From NCBI RefSeq assembly GCF_023100805.1, contig NZ_CP095855.1:3451001-3515000 (forward strand): 64,000 nt of DNA. The letters are read 5' to 3'. The translations under genes and the position numbers were made by a program. Origin of the DNA: Chitinophaga filiformis. Its GTDB lineage: Bacteria; Bacteroidota; Bacteroidia; Chitinophagales; Chitinophagaceae. The notes beneath the pieces were generated by a model that was not told the DNA's origin, did no database searches, and worked only from the letters and a program-made list of their open reading frames with translations. Positions 8,393-17,382 of the stretch are shown piece by piece (the stretch's first letter is position 1; each line of letters opens with the position of its first letter).

Positions 8393-9592
8393 TTACAACG
8401 CCTGTTCAAAGAAGGCGCAGCTGCCGCCGGTCCAGTTCTGCGGCTTGCCTTGCGACACACCGATCATTTTGCTTTTGCTGATCCTGGCAAGGTTGTGTAC
8501 AAGCAAAGGCGCAGGACTGCTGTCCGGCCATATGTACATCATACGTATCTCACAATAGGCAGGACCTTCCGGTGTTTCTACAGCGGGAGCATACTGCACT
8601 TTTTGTTGCAGGATCCAGTTCTCCGGATCCTGGATCTTATCCAGGTCCTCCTGTGTCACGTCTATGAGTACGCCCTTTCCTGCGAAAGAGAAGAGCGGCT
8701 TCAGTACATAGTTTTCCAGGTCGGCAGGTATCACAGGCAATTGATGCAGGAACCAGCTTTTAGGAGCGTATTCACTGTGAATGAAGGGCAGCATGTATTT
8801 ACTGATGCGATAGAACCAGTTGGGATGTGTGATCCATTCTACTTCTAAATCCTGGAAGAGATGCACATGTTTACCCAGCAATTCCTGTTGCCGGTGCAGG
8901 TCGTCAAATATAACGCGGTTGTAGATGCGTTTGATCTGTATACGTTTACCATCCAGCTCATAGTACAGTTTTTTGCCCTCCTGGATCAGTTTTGTGATGC
9001 AGACAGCTTTGATGCCGAGCTTATGTTCGGTATAGTAAAAGTCGATCCTTGTTTTCTGTTCATGTGGTTTTACTTCCAGCAGCACTACTTCTTCCGGCGC
9101 GCAGGGACCGATGATGACCTCTTTCAGCAATTCAAAATAGGAGCTTGCATTCAGGCCATTGAAGAAGTTGCGGAGCGTATCAGGAATAGAGAAATGCGTT
9201 CTGAACTGACGCGCCATCAGTTCCTGGAAGGCGTATAAGGATGGGAAACCTTGTAGTTCTATCAGTTTGGGTGTCAGGTTGCCTGCTTCGTCACGACATA
9301 CGGCAAAATCAATGACCATAAAGTGAGGATGGTCATTTTCATGCGGTACTTTCAGTTCATGGGGAATAGCATCCCTGGTTTGCTGTTTGAAATCCGGGTG
9401 GAGGATGACAGCAACAATGTCATCGCAGGCCTGCTGTATCCTGGCTGTCAGCTGCGCAGGAATGAATACAGGCGTTTCAGCCACTTTAAAGGCCGGTGCT
9501 TCTCCTGCCTCTGCCGCAATACCTGAAAGGAAATCCTGGTATTGCCGCTGGGTGAACTGATGATTGTATGTGCTACGTATGGAGGGGATCAT
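8393..9592 (-). CDS. ATP-grasp family protein, putative amidoligase
   Basis: A 399-residue protein without signal peptide or membrane segment. The middle holds an ATP-grasp-like glycine-rich strand-loop, YVLKPLFSFAGKGVLIDV (about 290-307), followed by an IRMMYIW strand and a C-terminal LARISKSKMIGVSQG segment reminiscent of the LTRVS region in circularly permuted ATP-grasp proteins. Such enzymes join a carboxylate to an amine through an acyl phosphate. It is the last gene of a five-gene operon and its ATG overlaps the stop of the preceding amidotransferase-like gene by four bases, implying coupled translation. The substrate is unknown; assignment to the amidoligase class rests on these motifs and on the neighbours. 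Confidence 0.75.
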   Translation of the reverse strand: MIPSIRSTYNHQFTQRQYQDFLSGIAAEAGEAPAFKVAETPVFIPAQLTARIQQACDDIVAVILHPDFKQQTRDAIPHELKVPHENDHPHFMVIDFAVCRDEAGNLTPKLIELQGFPSLYAFQELMARQFRTHFSIPDTLRNFFNGLNASSYFELLKEVIIGPCAPEEVVLLEVKPHEQKTRIDFYYTEHKLGIKAVCITKLIQEGKKLYYELDGKRIQIKRIYNRVIFDDLHRQQELLGKHVHLFQDLEVEWITHPNWFYRISKYMLPFIHSEYAPKSWFLHQLPVIPADLENYVLKPLFSFAGKGVLIDVTQEDLDKIQDPENWILQQKVQYAPAVETPEGPAYCEIRMMYIWPDSSPAPLLVHNLARISKSKMIGVSQGKPQNWTGGSCAFFEQAL

Positions 9593-10422
9593 TGTTGTAA
9601 AGAGCGTTTAAAAATGGCATTATCAAGAAATGCCGGTATAAAAGCATCGTGCGTCAGCATAATTTTGTCCGGGTCAGAAAGATGCTCCAGCATGCCGTAG
9701 TATTTTTCTGCTCCATAATTGGTGATGACCTGGTTCTTCTTTTCCTGCTGCAACAGGTACATGCGCATGCCTGCAGCATCTGCTTCCGGATGGAACTGTG
9801 TGCCCAGGCAGTAATCGCTGAAGCGGATGGCCATGGTAGCACGTTCCAGTGGTACATGCGGCCGTTCTTTCTCAATGGCCAGCACTTGCGCGCCGATGGC
9901 TTCCATCTTCTGCTGATTCAGCTCGATGACCTGCCAGTTACGGCTGTCAACGATGTAATAAGGCTCGGGCAGTTCATTGAATACCAGTTCCTGCTCGCCC
10001 GCAACTGTTTTATGCACGGGAAAGACGCCAAATGCCGGAGACCTGCGGCGGCATACATTGCCTAATCCGAGATAACGGCACATCAGCTGAAAACTGTGGC
10101 AGATCAGTAAAACCTGTTTTTTTTCAATAGCGGCGGCATTCCATTCCCTGATGTCTTCCATGAGACGGAAATAATGTTGTTCCCACTCACTGCCTTCGCT
10201 GTCCAGCGGACTACCAGGACCGCCGGTGGAGATGTAGATGTCGTAGGACAGATCTGGCACCTGCTGCTGCACCCTTACCTCATATTCATGAAATTCAAGT
10301 TGCAGCGCATGTCTTTCAGCATAGCTGGTCAATATTTCCCTGATGCAGCGCATGCCTTCATTAGGGACCTGTTCGTACATATCCAGAACTGCTACTTTCC
10401 AGTGCTGCTTATTCGGAATCAT
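9589..10422 (-). CDS. Class I glutamine amidotransferase-like protein
   Basis: A 277-residue protein with a class I GATase fold. The oxyanion region reads ISTGGPGSP (about 64-72), the nucleophile elbow is LLICHSFQ with Cys108, and the remaining catalytic residues are His211 and Glu213 in TQFHPEAD, so the triad is complete. No synthetase domain is fused. In amidotransferases this domain frees ammonia from glutamine; stand-alone relatives can also be gamma-glutamyl hydrolases (PuuD type). Here it sits between a GCS2 ligase gene (17 bases upstream) and an ATP-grasp gene (4-base overlap), so it may supply ammonia to, or hydrolyse a gamma-glutamyl bond made by, those ligases. Confidence 0.88.
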   Translation of the reverse strand: MIPNKQHWKVAVLDMYEQVPNEGMRCIREILTSYAERHALQLEFHEYEVRVQQQVPDLSYDIYISTGGPGSPLDSEGSEWEQHYFRLMEDIREWNAAAIEKKQVLLICHSFQLMCRYLGLGNVCRRRSPAFGVFPVHKTVAGEQELVFNELPEPYYIVDSRNWQVIELNQQKMEAIGAQVLAIEKERPHVPLERATMAIRFSDYCLGTQFHPEADAAGMRMYLLQQEKKNQVITNYGAEKYYGMLEHLSDPDKIMLTHDAFIPAFLDNAIFKRSLQQ

Positions 10423-10439
10423 ACTGCAAAGTTACATGT

Positions 10440-11540
10440 TTAGCAGTCTTTCAGGAACTGATTAGTGATGAAGTCGGTTACCGATATCAGGTCTTTGGTC
10501 TCAGCATAGACCTTCAGCTGCTGATCGGCGCCGGTACCGTTTTCCAGGATATGACGGGTATGCTCTATATAGTGACGGCTGCCCAGGTCATCTACCACAT
10601 CATCCACAAAGTCCAGCAGCTCAGAGATGAGCAGGCGTGCATTCACTTCTTCCTCCTTGCCGAAATCGATCAGGCTACCATCAATACCGTAGCGGGAAGC
10701 GCGCCATTTGTTCTCATTGACCAGGGCGCGGTTGTAGATGATGAAGTTCAGGTTCTGCATACGCAGTTTATAGATCTTGGCGCATACGGCCTGGAAGAGC
10801 GCGGCAATAGTACAGGTCTCTTTTACGGTAAGCGGTACGTCGCAGATGCGGAATTCTACCGTGTCGAAGAAAGGGTGTACGCGCAGGTCCCACCACACCT
10901 TCTTTGCATTGTCTATACAATTGGTCTTCACCAGCAGCTGGATATACCTGTCGTATTCTTCTATGCTGGCAAAATAATCGGGAATGCCGGTGCGGGGAAA
11001 CTTGTCGAATACTTTTGTACGATAGGATTTAAAGCCGGTATTACGGCCTTCCCAGAAAGGGGAGTTGGTACTTAAGGCAAATACGTGCGGCAGGAAATAA
11101 CGGACGGAATTGGCAATATGCAGCGCCATTTCCCTGCTTTCCATGCCCACATGTACATGTAGTCCGAAAATGAGGTTGGAGCGGGCAGCATCCTGCATTT
11201 CGTTCACGATCTCGAAATAACGGGGATGATCGGTGATGAGCTGTAATTCCCAGTTGGAGAAAGGATGGGTGCCGGAAGCGCCGATGCTGAAACCGAGGTC
11301 GCCGGCTATCTGGGCGATGGTGCGGCGCAGCATGGAAACGTCTTCACAGGCTTCGTCAATATTCGAGCAGACCTGGGTGCCTACTTCTACTACTGCCTGG
11401 TGAAATTCCGCTTTTACCTTGTCGCGGAGCACCCTGTGCGCCTGTTCTACGATCTTTTGTTCATGGGACCGGAGCTCACGGGTCACCGGATCCATGACCA
11501 TATATTCCTCTTCAATACCGAGGGTGAAATTTTTGAGCAT
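10440..11540 (-). CDS. Carboxylate-amine ligase, GCS2/YbdK family
   Basis: A 366-residue member of the glutamate-cysteine ligase type 2 family (YbdK-like). The N-terminal LGIEEEYMVMDP motif contributes metal- and ATP-binding acidic residues, and the FGLHVHVGM histidine strand (about 123-131), SPFWEGRNTGFKSYR (about 159-173) and the WDLRVHPFFDTVEFRICD core are all typical. The reaction is ATP-dependent amide bond formation, often gamma-glutamyl transfer to an amine or amino acid, though the true acceptor of most YbdK proteins is unknown. It is the third gene of the operon. Three potential amide-forming ligases in one transcript suggest a multi-step product, not glutathione alone. Confidence 0.92.
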   Translation of the reverse strand: MLKNFTLGIEEEYMVMDPVTRELRSHEQKIVEQAHRVLRDKVKAEFHQAVVEVGTQVCSNIDEACEDVSMLRRTIAQIAGDLGFSIGASGTHPFSNWELQLITDHPRYFEIVNEMQDAARSNLIFGLHVHVGMESREMALHIANSVRYFLPHVFALSTNSPFWEGRNTGFKSYRTKVFDKFPRTGIPDYFASIEEYDRYIQLLVKTNCIDNAKKVWWDLRVHPFFDTVEFRICDVPLTVKETCTIAALFQAVCAKIYKLRMQNLNFIIYNRALVNENKWRASRYGIDGSLIDFGKEEEVNARLLISELLDFVDDVVDDLGSRHYIEHTRHILENGTGADQQLKVYAETKDLISVTDFITNQFLKDC

Positions 11541-11618
11541 GTGGTGTTGGTGTACAATCAGTTACAAATGGTAAATGCCGGACCGCGGACCCGTGATCCG
11601 GCATTTTGGACACCAAAG

Positions 11619-12725
11619 TTATTCTTTCTTTTTAGTCTTTTTGGCGGGTGTTTTTTTGGCCGGGGTTTCTTTTTCTGACAGAGCATCTACCAGCTCCTTC
11701 GCATCTTTAGGCGTTTTGGCGGGCGTCACCGCAGCAGGCTTCTTCGCCGCCGCCTTCTTGGCGCCGGGAACAATAGCCGTTTGCTGGCCATGAACGGCGT
11801 GTTGCAGGAAATTGCCCCAGGTCAGATTATCGGTACCCGGCTTTTGCTGCTGTGCGCGCTGGATAGCATAAGTGGCGGCTGTTTCCACCACCCATTCGAA
11901 ATTGTCGGGGCCTATGACCTTTGCATTGGTTTCCGGCGCCGGGTTCCAGAAGTCGATCACATAAGGCACTCCATTGCGTACGGCAATTTCCACCGAATTG
12001 AAATCGTAGCCCAGGTATTGGTTCAACCTGGCCACCTGGTCGGCAACGATGTTCAGCAGGTCGCCGTCACCACTGTCTTCCGCCAGGTAACGCTGGTTTT
12101 CCGGCTGGTAAGGATCGTAGGGGATCACCCGCACATACCTGCCGCCGATACAGTAGCAACGGTAGTAGGATTCGTATTTTATCTCTTCCTGCAGCATCAT
12201 TACCAACTGTCCTGTACGGGCATGTTGTGCAAAGAACTCCTCACGGTCATGGATTTTATACACATGTTTCCATCCGCCGCCATTGAATGGTTTCATGTAG
12301 GCAGGGAAACCGATATAGTCGAAAATTGAATCCCAGTCGAAAGGGTACACCAGGTTCCGGAACGACTGGTCGGAGGTATTCAAAGGAAGTTCCCTCGAAG
12401 GGATAAGAGCGGTTTTAGGTACCTGTACACCAGTCCGCTGGGCCAGCTCATTGTTGACGAATTTGTCGTCGGCACTCCACCAGAAAGGATTGTTGATAAC
12501 AGCTGCCCCCTCCAGTGCAGCCTGTTTGAGCCAGGCGCGGTAGAAAGGAACGTCCTGGGAGATGCGGTCAAGGATCACCGTATACCCCGAAGGAATACCC
12601 TGTATCACTTTATCTATAGACACAGCTTCCGCTGTAATATCATCTACCTGTTTCTCATTCACACGATCGATAAATGCCTGGGGAAAGCCATTTTCCTGGC
12701 CAAAGAGGAGTCCTATTTTTTTCAT
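11619..12725 (-). CDS. ATP-grasp ligase with a lysine-rich C-terminal tail
   Basis: A 368-residue soluble protein. Residues 1-110 form a preATP-grasp-like region; the ATP-grasp core includes FPAYMKPFNGGGWKHVYKI and the metal-binding strand VIDFWNPAPETN near 260-275. The last 48 residues (321-368) are a low-complexity tail with 15 lysines plus Ala, Pro and Thr, with repeated TPAKK units, unlike the rest of the protein and resembling histone H1-like tails. The tail could bind nucleic acid or polyanions, or be a modification substrate; both are inference. It lies 78 bases upstream of the GCS2 gene and 154 bases downstream of the esterase gene in the same orientation. Confidence 0.85.
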   Translation of the reverse strand: MKKIGLLFGQENGFPQAFIDRVNEKQVDDITAEAVSIDKVIQGIPSGYTVILDRISQDVPFYRAWLKQAALEGAAVINNPFWWSADDKFVNNELAQRTGVQVPKTALIPSRELPLNTSDQSFRNLVYPFDWDSIFDYIGFPAYMKPFNGGGWKHVYKIHDREEFFAQHARTGQLVMMLQEEIKYESYYRCYCIGGRYVRVIPYDPYQPENQRYLAEDSGDGDLLNIVADQVARLNQYLGYDFNSVEIAVRNGVPYVIDFWNPAPETNAKVIGPDNFEWVVETAATYAIQRAQQQKPGTDNLTWGNFLQHAVHGQQTAIVPGAKKAAAKKPAAVTPAKTPKDAKELVDALSEKETPAKKTPAKKTKKKE

Positions 12726-12879
12726 CTGTAAAGAGTTTTACTGTTTGGTTATCCGTCGTTTACAACAGCAGCGTTGAGAATCAATATTCGCGCCAAGGGC
12801 GGGATTTTCACTGTCTTAATGCCTGTATTGAATACCAGCTGCCTTGCATAAAAGCATTACTGCCAATGGTAGTTTGTCC

Positions 12880-13587
12880 CTATTTTATGAGGGACAGGTA
12901 ATATGGCAGCATTTCCAGCCAGGTAGGCCAGTCGTGCGTCCTGTTAGGCCTTACATCCAGCCAGTGCATGATGCCTTTGCCGGAAAGAATGCCCGACATG
13001 GTTTCATTCTGACTGCGGGTGATGTCTTTTTCGGCTACGCCTAAGATGATCCCCATGCGCCACAGGGCTTCATGAGGATTAGCGGGCATAAAGTCCACCG
13101 GGTTATGGAAATACACGTTGTCGTCATAATGGCCGTTAAGCCTTGGTTTGAGGTCGAAAACACCGCTAAGGCTAAACAGGTAGGATACGCTTTCAGGATA
13201 GCGGAAAGCGAAATTAGCGGCATGATATCCGCCAAAGCTGCAACCGGCTACCGCTACGCGGTGAACGCCCGTTTCCATAGTCACTTTTTCCAGCACTTCA
13301 TGGCGAAGCATATTGTCATACCTGATATGATTCAGTGCCCTTTGCGCCGGGGAGATGTGCGGATTATACCAGCTATCGCTGTCTATACTGTCCGGACAGT
13401 AGATCCTGATCAGCTGATTGTCTACAAACCATTGCAAAGCCTGGATCAGCCCTCTGTCCTTATGTTCGTGATGCCGCCCCATAGATGTTGGGAAGAGTAT
13501 CAGCGGATAGCCCTCTTCGCCGTACACCAGCATTTCAAATTCATGGCCCAGGTGTGGAGAATGCCATTTGTAATGTTGTTCCTGCAT
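12880..13587 (-). CDS. Alpha/beta-hydrolase fold esterase (esterase D-like)
   Basis: A 235-residue protein with no signal peptide. The nucleophile elbow is VAVAGCSFGGYHAA with Ser117, and a late histidine lies in RTHDWPTWLEMLPYYL, as in esterase D-type family proteins that carry W-x3-L-P after the histidine. LILFPTSMGRHHEHKDRG near residue 30 matches the oxyanion-hole region. It is the first gene of the amidoligase operon. It could hydrolyse or transfer an acyl group on the pathway intermediate; that role is inferred only from the neighbourhood. Confidence 0.85.
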   Translation of the reverse strand: MQEQHYKWHSPHLGHEFEMLVYGEEGYPLILFPTSMGRHHEHKDRGLIQALQWFVDNQLIRIYCPDSIDSDSWYNPHISPAQRALNHIRYDNMLRHEVLEKVTMETGVHRVAVAGCSFGGYHAANFAFRYPESVSYLFSLSGVFDLKPRLNGHYDDNVYFHNPVDFMPANPHEALWRMGIILGVAEKDITRSQNETMSGILSGKGIMHWLDVRPNRTHDWPTWLEMLPYYLSLIK

Positions 13588-13660
13588 CGTTATAAATATA
13601 AAGAAAAAACGCTTACAGGCTGTGAAGGAATAATAAAGTAATGAGTATTATCATCCAATA

Positions 13661-13700
13661 AAAAAGGGTTGTCGCGCCAACGGCGTACAACCCTTTTTCT
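13661..13700 (-). terminator. Rho-independent terminator of the Oar-like TonB receptor gene
   Basis: The inverted repeat AAAAAGGGTTGT (13661-13672) and ACAACCCTTTTT (13687-13698), with a 14-base loop, lies 17 bases past the stop of the leftward TonB receptor gene and ahead of the esterase gene. Read on the minus strand it is a GC stem with A and T runs on either side. Confidence 0.85.
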
Positions 13701-13716
13701 ATGAAAAGTGCTCTGA

Positions 13717-16700
13717 CTATCTGAATGTGTAACGGAAGCCAAGCTGTGCCTGCCAACGTGCTGACTGTACACCGAAATCATCGATGGTTGCAACAGTCTT
13801 GTTGTCGTTTTTAACAGGGTTCTTGAAGTTGAACTGTGGTGTGGTACCATCAGCTGCAAACCCAACGAGGTTGATCAAACCATAGTTGTTATAGTTCATA
13901 CCTGTACGGGTAGAGTAGATGCGGCCCCAGTCATTGTTCAACATGTTACCCAGGTTGAAGATATCGAAGGTAACCTGTACGGTGTGGCGTTTACCGTTCT
14001 TCTGTCCTACGAAGATATCCTGTGCCAGGTGCAGGTCGAAGATGTGCGTGAAAGGAACGCGTGCGCCATTCTTTTCAGCATACTGTCCCCTGCGTTTGCT
14101 CAGGTATTTATCGTTGTTGATGAATGCATCCAGTGCGGCCCACTGCTGTTCAGGAGTAACCACATTACCTGCTGCGTCATTATATGCTACCAGGTTGATC
14201 TCTGCTGCAGTTCTTGGTACATAGATCAGGTTCAGGCCCCTGTCGCTGCTGGTAGTGTAATCTTTTACGATATTGGTAGACGGGTCGATGTATCCGTAAG
14301 AATACCTGTCGCCGGACTGACCGGTGTAGTATAAAGATACCGTAGTAGCCAGGTGTTTCAGGTATTCCTTCTTGTAGGTCACGGATGCAACGATCCTTGA
14401 ACCTACGTCGAAGATAGAATAACCCAGGTCTACATCGTTACGGCCCCTTACGTTTGGCACCCTCCACTGGGAAGAGTTCTGGGAAGACTGACCATCGTTG
14501 ATAGATTTGGAACGGCCGAAGGTATAAGATGCCGTACCGCTGAAACCATTATCGAATGATTTCTGTAACTGTGCGGTCAGGTTGTAGGAATAACCCTTGC
14601 TGGTGTTCTGTGCATACATGATATCGGTATAGTTACCACGTACAGCAGAGCCTACGTTCTTCCATATCGGACGGTTGTCGCCACCATTACCGGTTACGGT
14701 GGTGCCGCTCGGAATGTATGACAGGTTGTAGTAAACTACGTTATTGATATTTTTGGTATAAATAGCTTCCAGGCTACCGATCATGCCCCATGGTAAACGC
14801 TGATCTACTGCCAGGCTGGTTCTGAATACCTGTGGGAATTTGAAGTTCTTCGCAAACAGGTCGATCTGTCCTGATGGCGCTACCGTAATGCTAGGCTGGT
14901 TGAACGGATCGGTGATGAAAGGGATCTTCTGGTTGGCCGGACCTTCTGGTTTGGTAGGATCATACTTTAAGGTCATACCACCCAGGGTTACACCGTTGTT
15001 GTTGTACATACCACCCAGCCATACAAATGGAATGCGGCTGGTGAAGATACCTGCACCACCACGGATCTGCGTGGTCTGGTCTCCTTTCACGTCCCAGTTG
15101 AAGGCGATACGGGGAGACAGCAGGATCCTGGCATCAGGTTTAGTACCTGTTTTAGCGCCTTTGATATCCCATTTACCTGCAGCTACAACAGCTGGCAGTA
15201 TGGTATTGTTAAAGTCATTGTTCGTAGCAGGATCGGTCAGCAGCATAGGCAGGTCTGCACGTATACCCAGCGACACGCGTAAGCGGTCATTCACCTGGTA
15301 GTCGTCCTGTGCATAGAAACCCAGTTGCAGCGCCTTGAACTTGGCTGCACCCTTTGTATCATCTCCGGTAGTTTTATCTACAGCAGAGAATGAACGCTGG
15401 TACTGAACAGGAGAGGCATTGTTCATGAAATCGTCCAGGCTGGCGAAAGTATAAGAACCATAGTTCTGACGGATAAATACGTTCGTCATATTATAGAACT
15501 CATTACTTGTACCCAGGGAGATGGTATGTTTACCTCTGTACAGTTCCAGGTTATCAGTCAGGGTGAATACATCCTGTTTCAGCAGGTTTGCCACAGAGAA
15601 TTCTTCTGTACCGAAGCTGATAGATTCTTTGGTGATGAATACGGAAGTATATGGAGAACCCATGATACCACGGTCATCTCTTACGATGTTTGCGCCTACC
15701 AGCAGGGAGTTGGAAGCCCTGTTTCCAAACTGGCTTTTCAGCTCGGCAGTGGTAGCGTTGGTCGTAGACGGGAAGAGAATACCTTTATTGGCAAACGTGA
15801 TCGTGTTGGCGCTGGATTTACCCGGGCTGGTGCTTTCACCGTGTACATAGCTGTGACGGATGGTGAACTTGTGCGCATCGCTGATGTTCCAGTCCAGTCT
15901 TGCGAAGAATTTACGACCGTCCAGTGAGTTCTCAACTGTTTCATAACCACCGGGATCGTAGCCTGATGCCTTCAGTTTGGCAGTGAGGTCGGACAGCTGT
16001 TGCTGTGTAGCATGTGCGCTACCGGGGCCGTTCGCGTATGTCTGATAGGTGAAAGGCTGCGGACGCGTCTCTTTCTGCCACTCTGCGTTCACAAAGTAGA
16101 ACAGTTTGTTCTTGATGATGGCGCCGCCTAAACGCGCACCGTAAGTTTTGGAAGAGAAGTCAGCCAGCTTAAATCTCTTGCTCTCATCCTTGTTAGGCGT
16201 CTTACCTGCAAAGCTCTCGTTGCGCACGAAGTAGTAAGCAGAACCTTCGATATCGTTGGTACCCCTTCTTGTTACCGCGTTGATGGCGCCACCGGCAAAA
16301 CCACCCTGCTTTACGTCGAATGGAGATACGTTTATGTTAAACTGGTCGATGATATCGATACTGAAAGGAGAGATACCGATCTGACCACCGTTGGTACCGT
16401 TTTCTGCCAGACCGAATACGTCGTTCTGTACAGCACCGTCCACGAAAGTAGCGTTGTATTTGTTGTTGGTACCTGCGATGGAGATAGTCTGGTTACCGCT
16501 ACCATCTTTGGTCAGTTTTGCCTGAGGGGTCAGACGCACGAAGTCTGTCAGGTTCCTGCCCACAGTAGGTAAGGCCTCTATCTGGGAGCGGTTCAGTACA
16601 GTCTGCGCACCTTTACGGCTGGAGTTGAATACACCGCCGCCTCTCTGTGCGGTTACCTGCACTTCTTTAATATCCTGGGCTTTTTCTCCCAGTTTCATGT

Positions 16701-17013
16701 TCAGTCTGAATGGCTGACCCAGGGCCAGGAAAATGTCCCCCTGGCTGAATTCCGTATAGCCGATATAGGAGGCAGTCACTTTGTACGGTCCGCCCACGTT
16801 CATGTTTGGGAGCCGGTAATAACCCTCTGCATCTGTAGTGGTACCGTATTTAGTACCTGAAGGCACATGGATTACAACAACGGTAGCACCAGGTAAGGCC
16901 TCATTTGCAGGGCCGGTGATCTTACCGGTCATGCTACTGGTGGTAACCTGGGCATAGGAGTAAAAAGCGATAAACAGTACAATGAATGTAGAAAGTAATC
17001 TTTTAAATCCCAT
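13717..17013 (-). CDS. Oar-like TonB-dependent receptor with carboxypeptidase-regulatory-like domain
   Basis: About 1098 residues from the ATG at 17013. A longer open frame to 17040 would need a TTG, and the peptide MGFKRLLSTFIVLFIAFYSYAQ is a complete signal sequence, so I use the ATG. The N-terminus carries a beta-sandwich CarboxypepD_reg domain (TGKITGPANEALPGATVVV), followed by a plug (TVGRNLTDFVRLTPQ, GGFAGGAINAVTRRGTNDIEG) and a large barrel ending in an aromatic residue next to Arg (RYTFR). This matches the Oar/OmpA-like TonB receptor group, not SusC, and no SusD gene is adjacent. It should be an outer membrane transporter powered by TonB; the ligand is unknown. It has its own terminator and faces ribBA divergently. 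Confidence 0.93.
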   Translation of the reverse strand: MGFKRLLSTFIVLFIAFYSYAQVTTSSMTGKITGPANEALPGATVVVIHVPSGTKYGTTTDAEGYYRLPNMNVGGPYKVTASYIGYTEFSQGDIFLALGQPFRLNMKLGEKAQDIKEVQVTAQRGGGVFNSSRKGAQTVLNRSQIEALPTVGRNLTDFVRLTPQAKLTKDGSGNQTISIAGTNNKYNATFVDGAVQNDVFGLAENGTNGGQIGISPFSIDIIDQFNINVSPFDVKQGGFAGGAINAVTRRGTNDIEGSAYYFVRNESFAGKTPNKDESKRFKLADFSSKTYGARLGGAIIKNKLFYFVNAEWQKETRPQPFTYQTYANGPGSAHATQQQLSDLTAKLKASGYDPGGYETVENSLDGRKFFARLDWNISDAHKFTIRHSYVHGESTSPGKSSANTITFANKGILFPSTTNATTAELKSQFGNRASNSLLVGANIVRDDRGIMGSPYTSVFITKESISFGTEEFSVANLLKQDVFTLTDNLELYRGKHTISLGTSNEFYNMTNVFIRQNYGSYTFASLDDFMNNASPVQYQRSFSAVDKTTGDDTKGAAKFKALQLGFYAQDDYQVNDRLRVSLGIRADLPMLLTDPATNNDFNNTILPAVVAAGKWDIKGAKTGTKPDARILLSPRIAFNWDVKGDQTTQIRGGAGIFTSRIPFVWLGGMYNNNGVTLGGMTLKYDPTKPEGPANQKIPFITDPFNQPSITVAPSGQIDLFAKNFKFPQVFRTSLAVDQRLPWGMIGSLEAIYTKNINNVVYYNLSYIPSGTTVTGNGGDNRPIWKNVGSAVRGNYTDIMYAQNTSKGYSYNLTAQLQKSFDNGFSGTASYTFGRSKSINDGQSSQNSSQWRVPNVRGRNDVDLGYSIFDVGSRIVASVTYKKEYLKHLATTVSLYYTGQSGDRYSYGYIDPSTNIVKDYTTSSDRGLNLIYVPRTAAEINLVAYNDAAGNVVTPEQQWAALDAFINNDKYLSKRRGQYAEKNGARVPFTHIFDLHLAQDIFVGQKNGKRHTVQVTFDIFNLGNMLNNDWGRIYSTRTGMNYNNYGLINLVGFAADGTTPQFNFKNPVKNDNKTVATIDDFGVQSARWQAQLGFRYTFR

Positions 17014-17351
17014 AAACGAGCGATTTGATTTATGACGCAAAGGTGGCGAATAAAGTTTTACAGATTTTAACTATAAATTAACAAATTGTTAAGCCATTGA
17101 GCTTATCTGCTTTACAGTATATAATTTTGGATAGTCATCATTTTAAACAGGGATTTTATCGAGTTTGTTCAAGAATTTGTGCCAGAAATTCTAAAAAATC
17201 GAATAGGACATCTTTAAAATACTTAGAATATTGCAGCGTACGGTATTAAATCATATACTTATCAGCCCGAATATTTATATGGTTTATTGCTATATATGTG
17301 CAGTGACATTCAGGTAAGCAGATCGGATAGGGTATGGTGCTTTTTTTACCA

Positions 17352-17359
17352 TAACTTTG
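17352..17359 (+). promoter_or_regulatory. Bacteroidota-type -7 box upstream of ribBA
   Basis: TAACTTTG matches the Bacteroidota consensus TAnnTTTG and sits 23 bases before the ribBA start codon. No convincing TTTG -33 box is visible at the right distance, so this is tentative. The 369-base divergent region (17014-17382) is otherwise AT-rich with no other feature; in particular I see no FMN riboswitch. Confidence 0.45.
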
Positions 17360-17382
17360 CAAATTAACTTTAATAAAGCGCT

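Noticed and set aside
17014..17040. N-terminal extension of the Oar-like receptor starting at a TTG
   Set aside because: The ATG at 17013 gives a complete signal peptide; the nine extra residues would disrupt it.
17014..17382. FMN riboswitch upstream of ribBA
   Set aside because: I could not find the conserved RFN-type helices or loop sequences in this AT-rich region; only a -7 box is visible.
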